Positions 33,461 to 43,334 of a stretch of DNA of 64,000 bases are shown here, piece by piece. Source of the stretch: Faucicola sp902506225 (GTDB lineage: Bacteria; Pseudomonadota; Gammaproteobacteria; Pseudomonadales; Moraxellaceae); assembly GCA_902506225.1 (NCBI GenBank), contig LR733345.1:558001-622000 (forward strand), written 5' to 3'. The notes under the pieces are model-generated. The model had not been told where the DNA came from and searched no databases. It saw nothing but the letters and a program-made list of their open reading frames with translations. The position numbers and the translations under genes are program-made. Each line of letters starts with the position of its first letter. Position 1 is the stretch's first letter.

Positions 33461-34150
33461 TTAACGTTTATCCAGACGGTGCGCCAAAATATTACCAACC
33501 GATTGGATGATAATCACCATCACCACCAATAAAATCACCATAAAAATCATCACGTCATTTTGATAGCGGTTATAACCATAACGAATCGCCAAATCACCAA
33601 GACCGCCACCCCCAATCATACCTGCTGCCGCACTATAAGAGAGTAAACTAATCATCAAGGTAGTAATACTCAAAATCAAACTTGAGCGTGACTCGACCAA
33701 TAACACACTGCGAATAATCGTCCCTGTACTTGCACCCATTGATAACGCCGCTTCGATGATCCCTTTTGGCACATCACGCAGATTTTGCTCAACGAGCCTA
33801 GCAAAGTAGAAGATACCGGCGACACTCAAAGCAAGCGATGCCGCGATTGGACCAATGGTGGTACCGACAATGAGGCGAGTGACAGGAATAATCACAATCA
33901 TCAAAATCACAAACGGAAAAGCACGCATGATATTGGTAAAGTTGCTAAGTACTGCATACAGCGATTTATTGTCGGCGAGCTGATTTTTACTGGTCAAAAA
34001 TAGCGCGACGCCGAGCAATGTACCAAAGATGACTGACGCAGCCGTTGAGATACCCACCATAATCAGCGTTTCCCAAAACGCTTGCCAAATTTCTGCCTTC
34101 ATCCCCAAAAGATTATCAACCGCGCTTTGCCAAGTTAATGTATTTGCCAT
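33461..34150 (-). CDS. metI: Methionine ABC transporter permease MetI
   Basis: Inner-membrane permease of the methionine importer, 229 aa, with about five hydrophobic helices. The EAA loop PKGIIEAALSMGASTGTIIRSVLL contacts the ATPase. NIMRAFPFVILMIVIIP is characteristic of MetI. The ATG at 34150 is chosen over a TTG four codons upstream. It lies 67 bp after metN. Confidence 0.93.
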   Translation of the reverse strand: MANTLTWQSAVDNLLGMKAEIWQAFWETLIMVGISTAASVIFGTLLGVALFLTSKNQLADNKSLYAVLSNFTNIMRAFPFVILMIVIIPVTRLIVGTTIGPIAASLALSVAGIFYFARLVEQNLRDVPKGIIEAALSMGASTGTIIRSVLLVESRSSLILSITTLMISLLSYSAAAGMIGGGGLGDLAIRYGYNRYQNDVMIFMVILLVVMVIIIQSVGNILAHRLDKR

Positions 34151-34217
34151 GAAATTACCCAACGATTCAATTTAAAACTTAAAAAATTATCCAGTCATCA
34201 ACGATGTTTGTGCGCCA

Positions 34218-34955
34218 TTAATCATCACTAATCAGTAGTTGCCCAATCGGTGTGGTGGCATGAATTTGACCCGAATGTACGTCAGCGACTTCTAGCAATC
34301 TTCCTTTATCGAGCAGGGCAACGCGGTTACACAGCTTGCGAATCACGGACATTTCATGGGTCACAATCACGATAGTGACGTTAAACTTTTCATTAATATC
34401 CTTGAGACAGGCTAACACTGATTTGGTGGTAGCAGGGTCGAGTGCCGAGGTAGGCTCATCGGCAAGCATTACATGAGGCTTGGGTGCTAACGCCCGTGCG
34501 ATACCTGCCCGCTGTTTTTGACCGCCAGAGAGCTGGGCGGGATAGTGGTTGGCGCGATTGACCAAATCGACAATTTCAAGGCATTCCATCACCCGCGGCA
34601 TGATGGCAGCTTTTTCCCAACCGGCAATTTCTAGGGCAAAGGCAATGTTTTGTGCCACCGTGCGATTTGCCATCAGATTAAACTGCTGAAAAATCATCCC
34701 GATATTTTGGCGGGCATGGCGCAAATCGTGGGTGGATAGCGAGGTCAGCTCCTTGCCATCAATGGTGACAGTGCCGCTATCTGGGCGTTCAAGTAAATTA
34801 ATCAAGCGTAGCAAGGTGGATTTGCCTGCGCCAGAATAGCCCATCAAGCCAAAAATCTCGCCTTGCTGGATTGAGAGCGATGTCGGTTCTACCGCGGTAA
34901 ACCAGTTGCCATCTTGGGTTTGGAAGCGTTTGGTAACGTTATCAATGGTAATCAT
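34218..34955 (-). CDS. metN: Methionine ABC transporter ATPase MetN, lacking the NIL domain
   Basis: ATPase of the methionine importer. The 245-aa protein has Walker A GYSGAGKSTLL, Q-loop FQQFNL, signature LSGGQKQRAGIARAL, Walker B VMLADEPTSAL and the H-loop VTHEM. MetN proteins are usually about 340 aa because a C-terminal NIL domain binds methionine and inhibits transport. That domain is absent here. The stop is followed by only 67 bp before metI, so it is missing rather than split by a frameshift. Confidence 0.92.
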   Translation of the reverse strand: MITIDNVTKRFQTQDGNWFTAVEPTSLSIQQGEIFGLMGYSGAGKSTLLRLINLLERPDSGTVTIDGKELTSLSTHDLRHARQNIGMIFQQFNLMANRTVAQNIAFALEIAGWEKAAIMPRVMECLEIVDLVNRANHYPAQLSGGQKQRAGIARALAPKPHVMLADEPTSALDPATTKSVLACLKDINEKFNVTIVIVTHEMSVIRKLCNRVALLDKGRLLEVADVHSGQIHATTPIGQLLISDD

Positions 34956-35125
34956 GATAATAAAAAATTTTGCAGTGGCTAAAAGAAGGTAATTTTAGCA
35001 CAGCTCGTCGTCAGCGTTTAGTCGCTTTAACGAATAAATAAATGCCGAATGGTGGGTTTAACTAAATAATAGAGGAGAAAACCGAAAAAAAATTGTGACA
35101 AAACTATAGGCAGATATAAAAGCGG

Positions 35126-36823
35126 TTACGATTGGGTGATAGGTAATGTGACCAAAAAGCGGGTATGACCATCCAATGTGTCGGTGATAATACTACCGCC
35201 ATGGGCTTTGACAATCTGCGCCACCAAAGATAGCCCGAGCCCTGAGCCTTTTTTCTCTTGTTGTAGCCGTACAAATGGACTGAAAATATCAGTGCGTTTG
35301 TCTTCAGGAATGCCTGTACCTTGGTCGATAACCGCAATACAAACCTGATGAAATTCTGGCAAGTGTACAACGTCAGATTTTTTACGTGAAAAAATAGACG
35401 ATTTATTTTTTGGCTTGTTAGCCAGTTTGCTCGAAGTTGCTTCGCTATCTGCAGTGACCGTTGCGGCGGGACTATTTGTCGATGGTATTTCAGCGTCAAG
35501 GGTGATGTCATCGCCGTTTGTAGGGTCACTGGTGGTATCTTCTATGGGGGCGGGCAAAGCCACCTTATATTTTTCAGCATCGGTATCTTTTCCGGCATCG
35601 GTATGTTTTTGATTATCAGTATCTTTTATACTCTCTTGGATGGTAGGTAGGGCATCAATTGCCAGTTGATTACCCGCATCATCAACGGCATACAGCTGTA
35701 CGCTCACAGGTGGGACGCCATGAAGATGGGCATTGTCGAGCAAATTACGCACAAGGTGAGTGAGAAGTTTGGCTTGCCCTTGGATGATAACATGACCACC
35801 CGCAAATGTAGCTTGTGGGTAGTGCTGAATCTCGTTTTTAATTAACTCATATAAATCGACGTCTTCTACTTTCTCTATCGCATGACCGGCATCCATACGA
35901 CTGACTAGCAAAATACTTTCCACCAAATCATTAAGACCCGTCAAATCACGGTTGATGGCATCGGCACGTTTTTGTACTTTATCTTGTATTGTTTTGTCAA
36001 ACTGACTTGCCAGCATGGTCATCATTTCAACTTGTAGACGAATACGGGTAATCGGTGTGCGAATCTCATGTGAGGCATGGGCTAACAGCAATTTATTGGC
36101 ATTCATCAAGGTTTCGATGCGTTCGGCGGTTTGGTTAAAACCGCGTGCCAAAATGGTAATTTCATCATTGCCTACAGGGGTGACACGGGCAGAGAAATCG
36201 CCATCACCCAGTTGGGTGATTTGCCGACTTAGCTGATTGATACGCCATGTCATGGTACGCGCAATCATCCATAACATGCCCGACATAATGAGCAGCAGTA
36301 GCAAGGTGCCTGTCAATAAATTAATCGCGGGCGAAATCGCACGGCGGTTACTAAGTTTTGATTGGTATAACAGCACATAACCGGATTGGCTATTGACTTG
36401 AATTTCGGTCGGGTGTTTTGGATCATCTCTAGGAAACAAAGAGGAAAAAAATGGCGGATTTGGCGGTAAGGTGGCAGGCAGCCCACGCATTATCATAATC
36501 GCTTCGCCACTTTTGCCATCGTATAGACCAAATTTGGCGTTGAGTGAATCGCTATAGATATTAAAACTACGGCGCACTAGGGCAAGTAAATAACGGGTTT
36601 CGAGATTTTTTTGTTGGTTTTGTGCCGTGCGCAGCTCAACTAGTAACGGGTCTAACTGCTGGGTGACTTGGCTGGCAATGACTTGGTGGCGGGTGTTGGC
36701 AGAGGTATCGTGCACCAAGTGGCTTAAAACTACCATTGCCCCAGCAAAAATGACCAATGCCAGCATAACGCTGGCAAATAACTTGCTAAATACACTGTTA
36801 AATTTTATGCCGCTCAATCGCAC
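35126..36823 (-). CDS. Two-component sensor histidine kinase with an insertion in the ATP-binding domain
   Basis: Inner-membrane kinase, 565 aa, GTG start. Order: TM1 (about residues 14–38), periplasmic domain, TM2 (about 165–188), HAMP, DHp domain with the phospho-acceptor His252 in LLAHASHEIRTPITRIR, and HATPase_c. The N-box is RNLLDNAHLHG (about 353–363), G1 DQGTGIPED and G2 GSGLGLSL. About 100 residues (388–488), rich in Asp, Thr, Ser and Lys, are inserted between the N-box and G1. The response regulator lies directly upstream. The architecture resembles RstB-like kinases but the signal is unknown. Confidence 0.88.
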   Translation of the reverse strand: MRLSGIKFNSVFSKLFASVMLALVIFAGAMVVLSHLVHDTSANTRHQVIASQVTQQLDPLLVELRTAQNQQKNLETRYLLALVRRSFNIYSDSLNAKFGLYDGKSGEAIMIMRGLPATLPPNPPFFSSLFPRDDPKHPTEIQVNSQSGYVLLYQSKLSNRRAISPAINLLTGTLLLLLIMSGMLWMIARTMTWRINQLSRQITQLGDGDFSARVTPVGNDEITILARGFNQTAERIETLMNANKLLLAHASHEIRTPITRIRLQVEMMTMLASQFDKTIQDKVQKRADAINRDLTGLNDLVESILLVSRMDAGHAIEKVEDVDLYELIKNEIQHYPQATFAGGHVIIQGQAKLLTHLVRNLLDNAHLHGVPPVSVQLYAVDDAGNQLAIDALPTIQESIKDTDNQKHTDAGKDTDAEKYKVALPAPIEDTTSDPTNGDDITLDAEIPSTNSPAATVTADSEATSSKLANKPKNKSSIFSRKKSDVVHLPEFHQVCIAVIDQGTGIPEDKRTDIFSPFVRLQQEKKGSGLGLSLVAQIVKAHGGSIITDTLDGHTRFLVTLPITQS

Positions 36824-36927
36824 ACAGAATCCAAAAATCGTGGGTCATCACAGGTTATTATAATAGCTTTGCCAGCATAAATGACCAAGGATAATGACCT
36901 TTTGCGTGTTAAATTTGTCAACTAACC

Positions 36928-37665
36928 TTACACTTGGTCAGTGGCAAACTGATAGCCGACACCACGCACTGTGATAATGCGTTTTGGTTGGCGAGGATTG
37001 TCTTCAATCAGCGCGCGCAGACGCGAAATATGCACATCAATGGCACGGTCGATGTTATCACTGCTATCATCGTTTGGCATCGCATGCCACAGCTGTTCAC
37101 GGCTCAGTACTTTACCTGAGTGGGTAGCAAAGTAATGCAATAACTGAAACTGGTGGGTGGTCAAACGCACCGGCTCATCATCAATCGTCACTTCATGGCT
37201 GTCTGGATAAACCTTTAAGCGACCAAACACTAAGTTATCTTCTTTTTGCTGGTGAAGCGGCAGGTCGTGACGGCGCATGACTGCACGGATACGCGCCAAC
37301 AATTCACGCGGTTCAAATGGTTTTGAGACATAATCATCCGCGCCCATCTCCAGACCCAGTACACGATCAGTGGTGTCACCTTTGGCAGTGAGCATGATAA
37401 TCGCCGTTTGCGCCAGACGGCTATCTTTGTGCTGACGAATACGTTGACATACTTGCATGCCATCCATATCCGGCAACATCAAATCTAAAATCACCAAATC
37501 AATGGATTTTGAAGGGTTAAATAGCGTCTCTAGCCCTTCTGTCGCGGTTGGGGCATGCTGAACCTCATAATAGTTCATGCCCAAATATTCGCTAATCAAC
37601 TCGGCTAAATCTGGATCATCCTCAATCAATAGTACGGTTTTAGTACCACTATTATTATCTTCCAT
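36928..37665 (-). CDS. OmpR-family response regulator
   Basis: A 245-aa response regulator. The receiver has the acidic pair IEDDPDL and the phosphorylated Asp in VILDLMLPDMDG, then MLTAKG and GADDYVSKPF. The C-terminal winged-helix domain has LTTHQFQLLHYFATHSGKVLSREQLW and VDVHISRLRALIEDNPRQPK. The pattern resembles RstA and related regulators. ATG at 37665 with GGAG upstream. It is the first gene of a pair with the kinase (104-bp gap). Confidence 0.92.
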   Translation of the reverse strand: MEDNNSGTKTVLLIEDDPDLAELISEYLGMNYYEVQHAPTATEGLETLFNPSKSIDLVILDLMLPDMDGMQVCQRIRQHKDSRLAQTAIIMLTAKGDTTDRVLGLEMGADDYVSKPFEPRELLARIRAVMRRHDLPLHQQKEDNLVFGRLKVYPDSHEVTIDDEPVRLTTHQFQLLHYFATHSGKVLSREQLWHAMPNDDSSDNIDRAIDVHISRLRALIEDNPRQPKRIITVRGVGYQFATDQV

Positions 37666-37870
37666 CACCAACTCCAAAAATTCTCTAAAATAAATCAGTT
37701 GTTATTATTGCTTTTGCTCATCAAAGGCAGGCTTCTATCATAAATCAAGAGACTATTATCATAAAGCAATAGACAGCCAATATGATAGTGTCTTACACAG
37801 ATTTATAAAACTTCTTAGCTGCCAATCATACAGCTATCAATCACACAGCCCAATTAATCCAATTAATGCA

Positions 37871-37898
37871 TAGCCCAATTTAAAATTGTACTGGGCTA
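37871..37898. repeat. Inverted repeat downstream of the RND pump gene
   Basis: TAGCCCA and TGGGCTA form a 7-bp inverted repeat around a 14-nt AT-rich loop, about 50 bp past the RND stop. There is no T-run on the minus strand, so it is at best a weak terminator. Confidence 0.35.
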
Positions 37899-37947
37899 CT
37901 GATTCTTAAGTTTCTTTACACTGTATAAAATTGTAATGAATTATTGC

Positions 37948-40900
37948 TTAAAGTGAGTCGTGGCGCTCTATCGCAGGGGTTTCTGCTTTCTTTTTAGCAA
38001 ACAATCGAAAAAACCGCTGTTTGCCGTCATCTAAGTAGGTATAAATCACAGGCACCACAATCAAGGTCAATAAAGTTGAAGTAATCACCCCGCCAATAAT
38101 GGCGTGTGCCATCGGTGCTTGCTGCTCCGACCCTTCACCAATGCCAAGTGCCAGCGGCACCATCCCCATCACCATGGCAGCGGTAGTCATCAAAATTGGG
38201 CGCAGGCGCGTTTGCCCTGCCAGCATAATAGCTTCTGTACGGCTCAAACCGTTTGATAAAGACTCTTTAATAAAGTCAATGAGCAAAATCGCATTTTTAC
38301 ATACCAATCCCATCAGCATGATAATGCCGATGATAGAAAACATATTAAGACTGGAACCGAATAAAAATAACGCAAAGAACACCCCAATCAGCGATAACGG
38401 CAGCGATGCCATAATCGCCACAGGGTATAAGAAGCTATTAAACTGTGACCCTAACAACATATAAATAAATACAATTGCCAGTCCAAGTGCGGTTGTTGCG
38501 TAGCCGATGGATTCTGCCATGTCCTTGTTAGAGCCTTGTACCGCAAAGCTGTAACCGGGTGGCAGTTTCATTTCGTTTTGGATTTTTGTGATATCCGCGC
38601 CGATATCACCTGCTGGTCTGCCGTCCGTGTTGGCTTGGACTACCACCTCACGAAACAGCGCACGCCGGTTGATTTGCGGTGCACCCAAGGTTTCACTAAA
38701 ATTCGCCACTTGCGATAGCGGCACTAGCATCGGCTGACCATTTTGGTCCATACGGTTTGATGACAAGTACATGGATTGTAGTTGGGAGATGGTCTGGCGG
38801 TTGTCGTCATTTAAGCGCACATTGACATCGATATTGTTGCCGTTGTCATCTTTAAAGGTGCTCACATTGTCACCGGCCAGCAGCGGGCGTAATGCTTGTC
38901 CGATTTGACCAATCGAAAGACCGGCATCATTTGCTGCTTCCCGGTTAATGGTGACATTGACCATTGATTTGGGCTGTTTAAGCGTGCTTTCCAAATCTAC
39001 CAAGCCATTAACGTTTGAGAGTTTTTGCATAAACTCATTGGATAAACGTTGCAGCTCATTTAAATCATTGCCTTTGATGGATATCATAATCGGCTTAAGA
39101 CCACCGCTGACTGCCATGGCAGCGGCTGCCACTGAGGTGACTTTAATACCGCCTACCTGCTGCAATTGCTCACGCATGGCACGGTTTAAGGCATCTAGTC
39201 CGCGCGTGCGCTCATCTTTAGGTACTAACGATACATTCACTTGTACCCGATTGTTACCGCTATAAGATAGCGCATTAACCGTGGCATAAGTATTGGTAAC
39301 CTCAGGAAAACTTTGTAATACCGCGTTGACTTGTGCTGCTTTTTGTTGGGTATAGTCAAGATTGGCATTGACAGGTGTTTCAAATTTGACTTTGATTTCA
39401 TTCATATCCGCTTGCGGAACAAACTCTTTGCCCACCAACCCCACGGCAAAAAATGCGGCAACCAGTGAGCCAATTGCAATCAGCACAGTCATCAAACGAT
39501 GGCGTAAACTCCACGCAAGAATAAGGCTGTATAGATTGGTCAGCCTATCTAACAGGCGCTGAAAACCCGCTAATAGCCAAGCAATCGGTCGCTTGCGAAA
39601 TGAAACTCGTTCATTGACGCGGTCATGTTGGTGCACGGCATCTGGATCTGGCCAAATCGAAGACAACATCGGGTCAAGTGTGAAGCTAACAAATAACGAC
39701 AGCAACACAGCGGTAGAAACAGTCACACCAAACTGATAAAAAAAGCGTCCGATAATTCCGCCCATAAAAGCCACGGGTAAAAACACCGCCACAATCACCA
39801 GCGTCGTCGCTAGCACGGCAAGCCCGATTTCTTGGGTGCCATCAAGCGCCGCTTGGCGGTGATGTTTGCCCATACCCACATGGCGCACGATATTTTCCCG
39901 CACCACAATCGCATCATCAATCAGCAGTCCGATACATAATGCCAGCGCCAGCAGGGTCATCATGTTGATGGAAAAACCAAACGTCCAAATCGCCGCTAAC
40001 GTACCGAGCAGCGAAATGGGCAGCGTCAATCCGGTGATAATGGTCGAACGCCATGAGCCCAAAAATAGCCATACAATAAACACCGCCAATATCGCCCCTT
40101 CAATCAAGGTGCGTACCACATTATTTAACGAGCCGCGAATACTTTTGGAGCTATCAGCGACCACCGTCATGGTGACACCTGGGGGTAGGGTCGATTGGAT
40201 TTCTGCCAGACGCTGTTGGGTTTTATCAACCACATCAATCACATTGGCATCCGACATTTTGATAATATCCATTGCCACCGCAGGTTGCCCATTTTGTAGT
40301 GACGCTGACTCAGCCTCGGCTTGCCCATCAACGACTTGGGCAACTTGCGATAGGTACACAGGCACGATAGCACCCGTGCTTGAACGATTTTGGGCGACAA
40401 TGATTTGGTTAAACTCATTGGGTGTTTTGACCAACCCGTTAACTTGAATCACCATTTCTTGGTTTTGATTATTGATAGTACCGACAGGTAATTCAACGTT
40501 CTCTGAGCGTAGCGCATTGCTAATTTGATTGACTGAGACTTTATAGGCATTCATTTGGGTGGGATTGAGCAGCACACGGATTTGACGCTGCCGACCCCCC
40601 AAGATATCGACCCGACCCACCCCTGTGACTGTTTGTAGCTGTTTTTTGACCGTGTTGTCTAAATAAGTGGATAACTCCCGAAGCGACATTTTGTCAGAGC
40701 GAAACGTGACAGACACCACAGGCGCATCGGCAGGATTGTACTGCGCAACGATAGGCGTGGTGACTTCATCCCGAAAGGTGGGGGTCACCAGTGCCAATTT
40801 ATCACGCACATTTTGCGCGGCAACATCGGACGGGATATTTAAATCAAACTGCACGATGACTTGTGACAAGCCTTGTTGGGTGACGGAGGTCACTTCTTTG

Positions 40901-41130
40901 ACACCGGCGATGGTATTGACTTGGTCTTCAATTTTTTTGGTAATGTCGGTCTCGATGACTTCGGGTGAAGCACCACTATAAACGGTATTGACCACCACAA
41001 AAGGGAATTCAATATTAGGAAATTCCTCAACTTTCATGCGAAATGTTGCTAGTAGTCCAATGACCATCAGCGCGAGCATGATCATGGCGGCAAACACAGG
41101 ATTGTTGATACTGACGCGGGTGAGCCACAT
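37948..41130 (-). CDS. RND efflux pump, inner-membrane transporter
   Basis: Proton-driven efflux transporter of the AcrB/MdtB/TriC type, 1060 aa, the family's usual length. Twelve hydrophobic helices lie in two sets separated by large periplasmic domains. The N-terminus FRMKVEEFPNIEFPFV fits the HAE family. The helix 4 region LALCIGLLIDDAIVVRENI contains the two Asp residues of the proton relay. The substrate cannot be predicted. It follows its adaptor gene by 79 bp; no outer-membrane channel gene is present here. Confidence 0.93.
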   Translation of the reverse strand: MWLTRVSINNPVFAAMIMLALMVIGLLATFRMKVEEFPNIEFPFVVVNTVYSGASPEVIETDITKKIEDQVNTIAGVKEVTSVTQQGLSQVIVQFDLNIPSDVAAQNVRDKLALVTPTFRDEVTTPIVAQYNPADAPVVSVTFRSDKMSLRELSTYLDNTVKKQLQTVTGVGRVDILGGRQRQIRVLLNPTQMNAYKVSVNQISNALRSENVELPVGTINNQNQEMVIQVNGLVKTPNEFNQIIVAQNRSSTGAIVPVYLSQVAQVVDGQAEAESASLQNGQPAVAMDIIKMSDANVIDVVDKTQQRLAEIQSTLPPGVTMTVVADSSKSIRGSLNNVVRTLIEGAILAVFIVWLFLGSWRSTIITGLTLPISLLGTLAAIWTFGFSINMMTLLALALCIGLLIDDAIVVRENIVRHVGMGKHHRQAALDGTQEIGLAVLATTLVIVAVFLPVAFMGGIIGRFFYQFGVTVSTAVLLSLFVSFTLDPMLSSIWPDPDAVHQHDRVNERVSFRKRPIAWLLAGFQRLLDRLTNLYSLILAWSLRHRLMTVLIAIGSLVAAFFAVGLVGKEFVPQADMNEIKVKFETPVNANLDYTQQKAAQVNAVLQSFPEVTNTYATVNALSYSGNNRVQVNVSLVPKDERTRGLDALNRAMREQLQQVGGIKVTSVAAAAMAVSGGLKPIMISIKGNDLNELQRLSNEFMQKLSNVNGLVDLESTLKQPKSMVNVTINREAANDAGLSIGQIGQALRPLLAGDNVSTFKDDNGNNIDVNVRLNDDNRQTISQLQSMYLSSNRMDQNGQPMLVPLSQVANFSETLGAPQINRRALFREVVVQANTDGRPAGDIGADITKIQNEMKLPPGYSFAVQGSNKDMAESIGYATTALGLAIVFIYMLLGSQFNSFLYPVAIMASLPLSLIGVFFALFLFGSSLNMFSIIGIIMLMGLVCKNAILLIDFIKESLSNGLSRTEAIMLAGQTRLRPILMTTAAMVMGMVPLALGIGEGSEQQAPMAHAIIGGVITSTLLTLIVVPVIYTYLDDGKQRFFRLFAKKKAETPAIERHDSL

Positions 41131-41209
41131 AGCAAATTCCTAATACCAAAATTTTTAACAATAAAATTTTTAACAATATAAAATGATTGAATGAAAAATT
41201 ATCAGTAGG

Positions 41210-42457
41210 TTATTTGAGCACGACTTTTTTACCCACATCATTGGCATTGAGATTTGCCACAATCACTGTGGTGTTGGGCTCGATGCCAGCAATTAAATAC
41301 TGACTGGTATCGTCAAGGTGTTTGAGTATTTTAATAGGCTGTTTGGTAATCACATTGTCTTTACTGACCACCAAAATCGTGCCTGTTTCTAAGGTTGGAC
41401 TTGTGGCGGCTTGGTCGGTGGGTTGATTGGCTGCGCCTTTAGCCGTATCTTTGGCGTTAGAATCCAAGGCTTTTGACTCCAGCATTACCGCTGACATCGG
41501 CACCAACACCCCAACTTGTGCAACCCCATAATTAAGCTTGCCTGTGGCATACATGCCCGGTCGAAGTCCACGATTACGCTGAGAAGGCTTAACCGCGATA
41601 TAAATCGTCAGCTGGCGAGTGGCGGCATCGACTTGGGGCGAAATACGGCTAATTTGTCCGATGTACTGAGTGGTTTGATTACTAATAGTAAAAGGCACTT
41701 GTTGACCCAGTTGTAGCTGTGTTTGTGCTTCGCTAGGGACATTGGCGGCAAACTCAAGTTTATTGGGGTCAATGATTTCCATCAAGGCTTGGTTTTGCGT
41801 GACTACCTGTCCGACATTGACGCTGCGACTGCTGACAACCCCAGTGGTAGGCGCATAAATCGTGGTATCACCAAACATTTTTTGTGCGCTACTTAATTGG
41901 GCTTGTTTGGCTTTGATGGATTCACGCTGGGCAATGCTGTCTGCCACACTACGCTCATACTCTATTTGTGAGACAAAGCCTTGCTCGAGCAAAATTTTGT
42001 TGCGCTCAGCAAGTTTATTGGCGACGATGGCTTGTGCTTGGGCAGCGGCAACGTCGGCTTGCGCTTGAGCGAGTTGGTTTTTACTATCACTGATATCAAG
42101 TCGCACCAGTGGCTCACCTTTTGCCACCGTTTTACCCACATCAGCGAGCACTTGCTGAACTTGTGCGTTCACGGTTGATTGCACCACTGTGTGGTCTGAA
42201 GGCTGCAGTGTCCCTGTCACGGTGACACTCGGTTCAAAACGGTCTGCTTTGGCGGTGATGACATCAGCAGCTAATAGCTGAATCTCGTTATTGGCGATTT
42301 GCGTAGTGGCTGACGCGGTGGTGACTTGAGTCTTTTGGGTTGACAGCGGGCTTTTGCTGTCGTTTTGCTGTTTTTGGCAGCCACTCAAACTCATAACAGT
42401 GGTAGCCACAGCTAGGCTCAGTGGTACAACTTTGGTGATAAACTTCGATGTTATCAT
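41210..42457 (-). CDS. RND efflux periplasmic adaptor lipoprotein
   Basis: Membrane fusion protein joining the RND transporter to an outer-membrane channel, 415 aa. The signal peptide ends in a lipobox (SLSGC), so it is an inner-membrane-anchored lipoprotein. Domains: biotinyl-lipoyl-like (VQQVLADVGKTVAKGEPLVRLD), an alpha-helical hairpin rich in Ala and Gln, the second lipoyl half (IYAPTTGVVSSRSVNVGQVV), a beta-barrel and the membrane-proximal domain. A Thr/Ala-rich insertion occurs near residues 340–365. The start at 42457 gives a proper signal peptide. Confidence 0.9.
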   Translation of the reverse strand: MITSKFITKVVPLSLAVATTVMSLSGCQKQQNDSKSPLSTQKTQVTTASATTQIANNEIQLLAADVITAKADRFEPSVTVTGTLQPSDHTVVQSTVNAQVQQVLADVGKTVAKGEPLVRLDISDSKNQLAQAQADVAAAQAQAIVANKLAERNKILLEQGFVSQIEYERSVADSIAQRESIKAKQAQLSSAQKMFGDTTIYAPTTGVVSSRSVNVGQVVTQNQALMEIIDPNKLEFAANVPSEAQTQLQLGQQVPFTISNQTTQYIGQISRISPQVDAATRQLTIYIAVKPSQRNRGLRPGMYATGKLNYGVAQVGVLVPMSAVMLESKALDSNAKDTAKGAANQPTDQAATSPTLETGTILVVSKDNVITKQPIKILKHLDDTSQYLIAGIEPNTTVIVANLNANDVGKKVVLK

Positions 42458-42947
42458 GAACGAGACGTCCTCAGCGCAAACAATCAACTTAAAAAAATAT
42501 AAAATGATGTAGAAATAACCAGTACAATGCGTTTTTCTAAGCTTATTTCAACATGTTTCTATCATCAGGTAATACCTGTATATTACCATGGCTCTATGGG
42601 CAATCTACCAAAGCAGTCACCAGATCAAACTCGAATGGTCATCAGGATGTTAAAAATGAACGATAAGTGCATCGATTTAAGCATACTTTGCAGCAAAAAA
42701 GTATGGTAGTATTTTAACAATAATCACCATACAGTTGGTTTGTAACTATCCGTCTGAAATATTTGTTATATCTTATAAAAATTATTTACAATAGCTTCGT
42801 TTGATTGTCAAAAATTGTACCAGTGACTTTTGAGCGTTGATGGCATCATTTAATACCTGCCCCAACGCCTATGACTTAAAGTTTTGAGCAATCGCTATAG
42901 GACAGTGGGTAGCAAAATCATAGCGAAACAACCATTAGGAAAATATT
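42458..42947. other. Intergenic region between the RND adaptor and pilG
   Basis: 490 bp between divergent genes, very AT-rich. It must contain the promoters of the efflux operon and of pilG. I see no confident promoter, repeat or RNA. AGGAAAATATT precedes the pilG ATG. Confidence 0.5.
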
Positions 42948-43334
42948 ATGGATGCAAATTTTGAAGGCCTAAAAGTCATGATTATTGACGATTCAAAAAC
43001 CATTCGTCGTACCGCAGAGACGTTACTTGCAAAGGCAGGCTGTGACGTGATTACGGCTGTTGATGGCTTTGACGCGTTAGCAAAAATTGCGGATACCAAC
43101 CCAGATTTGATTTTTGTCGATATCATGATGCCACGCCTCGATGGCTATCAGACTTGTTCACTGATCAAAAACAACGCAGATTTTGCTGCCAAGCCCGTGA
43201 TTATGCTGTCATCAAAAGATGGCTTGTTTGATAAAGCGCGCGGTCGTATCGTCGGCTCAGATGAGTACTTGACCAAACCATTTAGTAAAGAAGAGCTATT
43301 TGACGCCATTGAACGTCATCGTCCTGCGTCTTAA
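42948..43334 (+). CDS. pilG: Type IV pilus response regulator PilG
   Basis: CheY-like single-domain response regulator of the Pil-Chp pathway, 128 aa; in Pseudomonas it promotes pilus extension and cAMP signalling. The acidic pair is at Asp14/Asp15, phosphorylated Asp58 lies in LIFVDIMMPRLDG, and MLSSKDG and TKPF supply the Thr/Ser and Lys. No output domain. It is the first gene of the cluster, 232 bp upstream of pilH. Confidence 0.92.
   Translation: MDANFEGLKVMIIDDSKTIRRTAETLLAKAGCDVITAVDGFDALAKIADTNPDLIFVDIMMPRLDGYQTCSLIKNNADFAAKPVIMLSSKDGLFDKARGRIVGSDEYLTKPFSKEELFDAIERHRPAS

Noticed and set aside
34956..35125. A SAM or methionine riboswitch upstream of metN
   Set aside because: The 170-bp region shows no conserved riboswitch core or multi-helix structure that I could recognise; the same holds upstream of metX.
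39866..40447. A 193-codon plus-strand frame inside the RND transporter gene
   Set aside because: It is antisense to a conserved transporter region and has no recognisable domain.
42527..42709. A 60-codon frame upstream of pilG
   Set aside because: No ribosome site, no recognisable features, and it lies in the expected promoter region between divergent operons.
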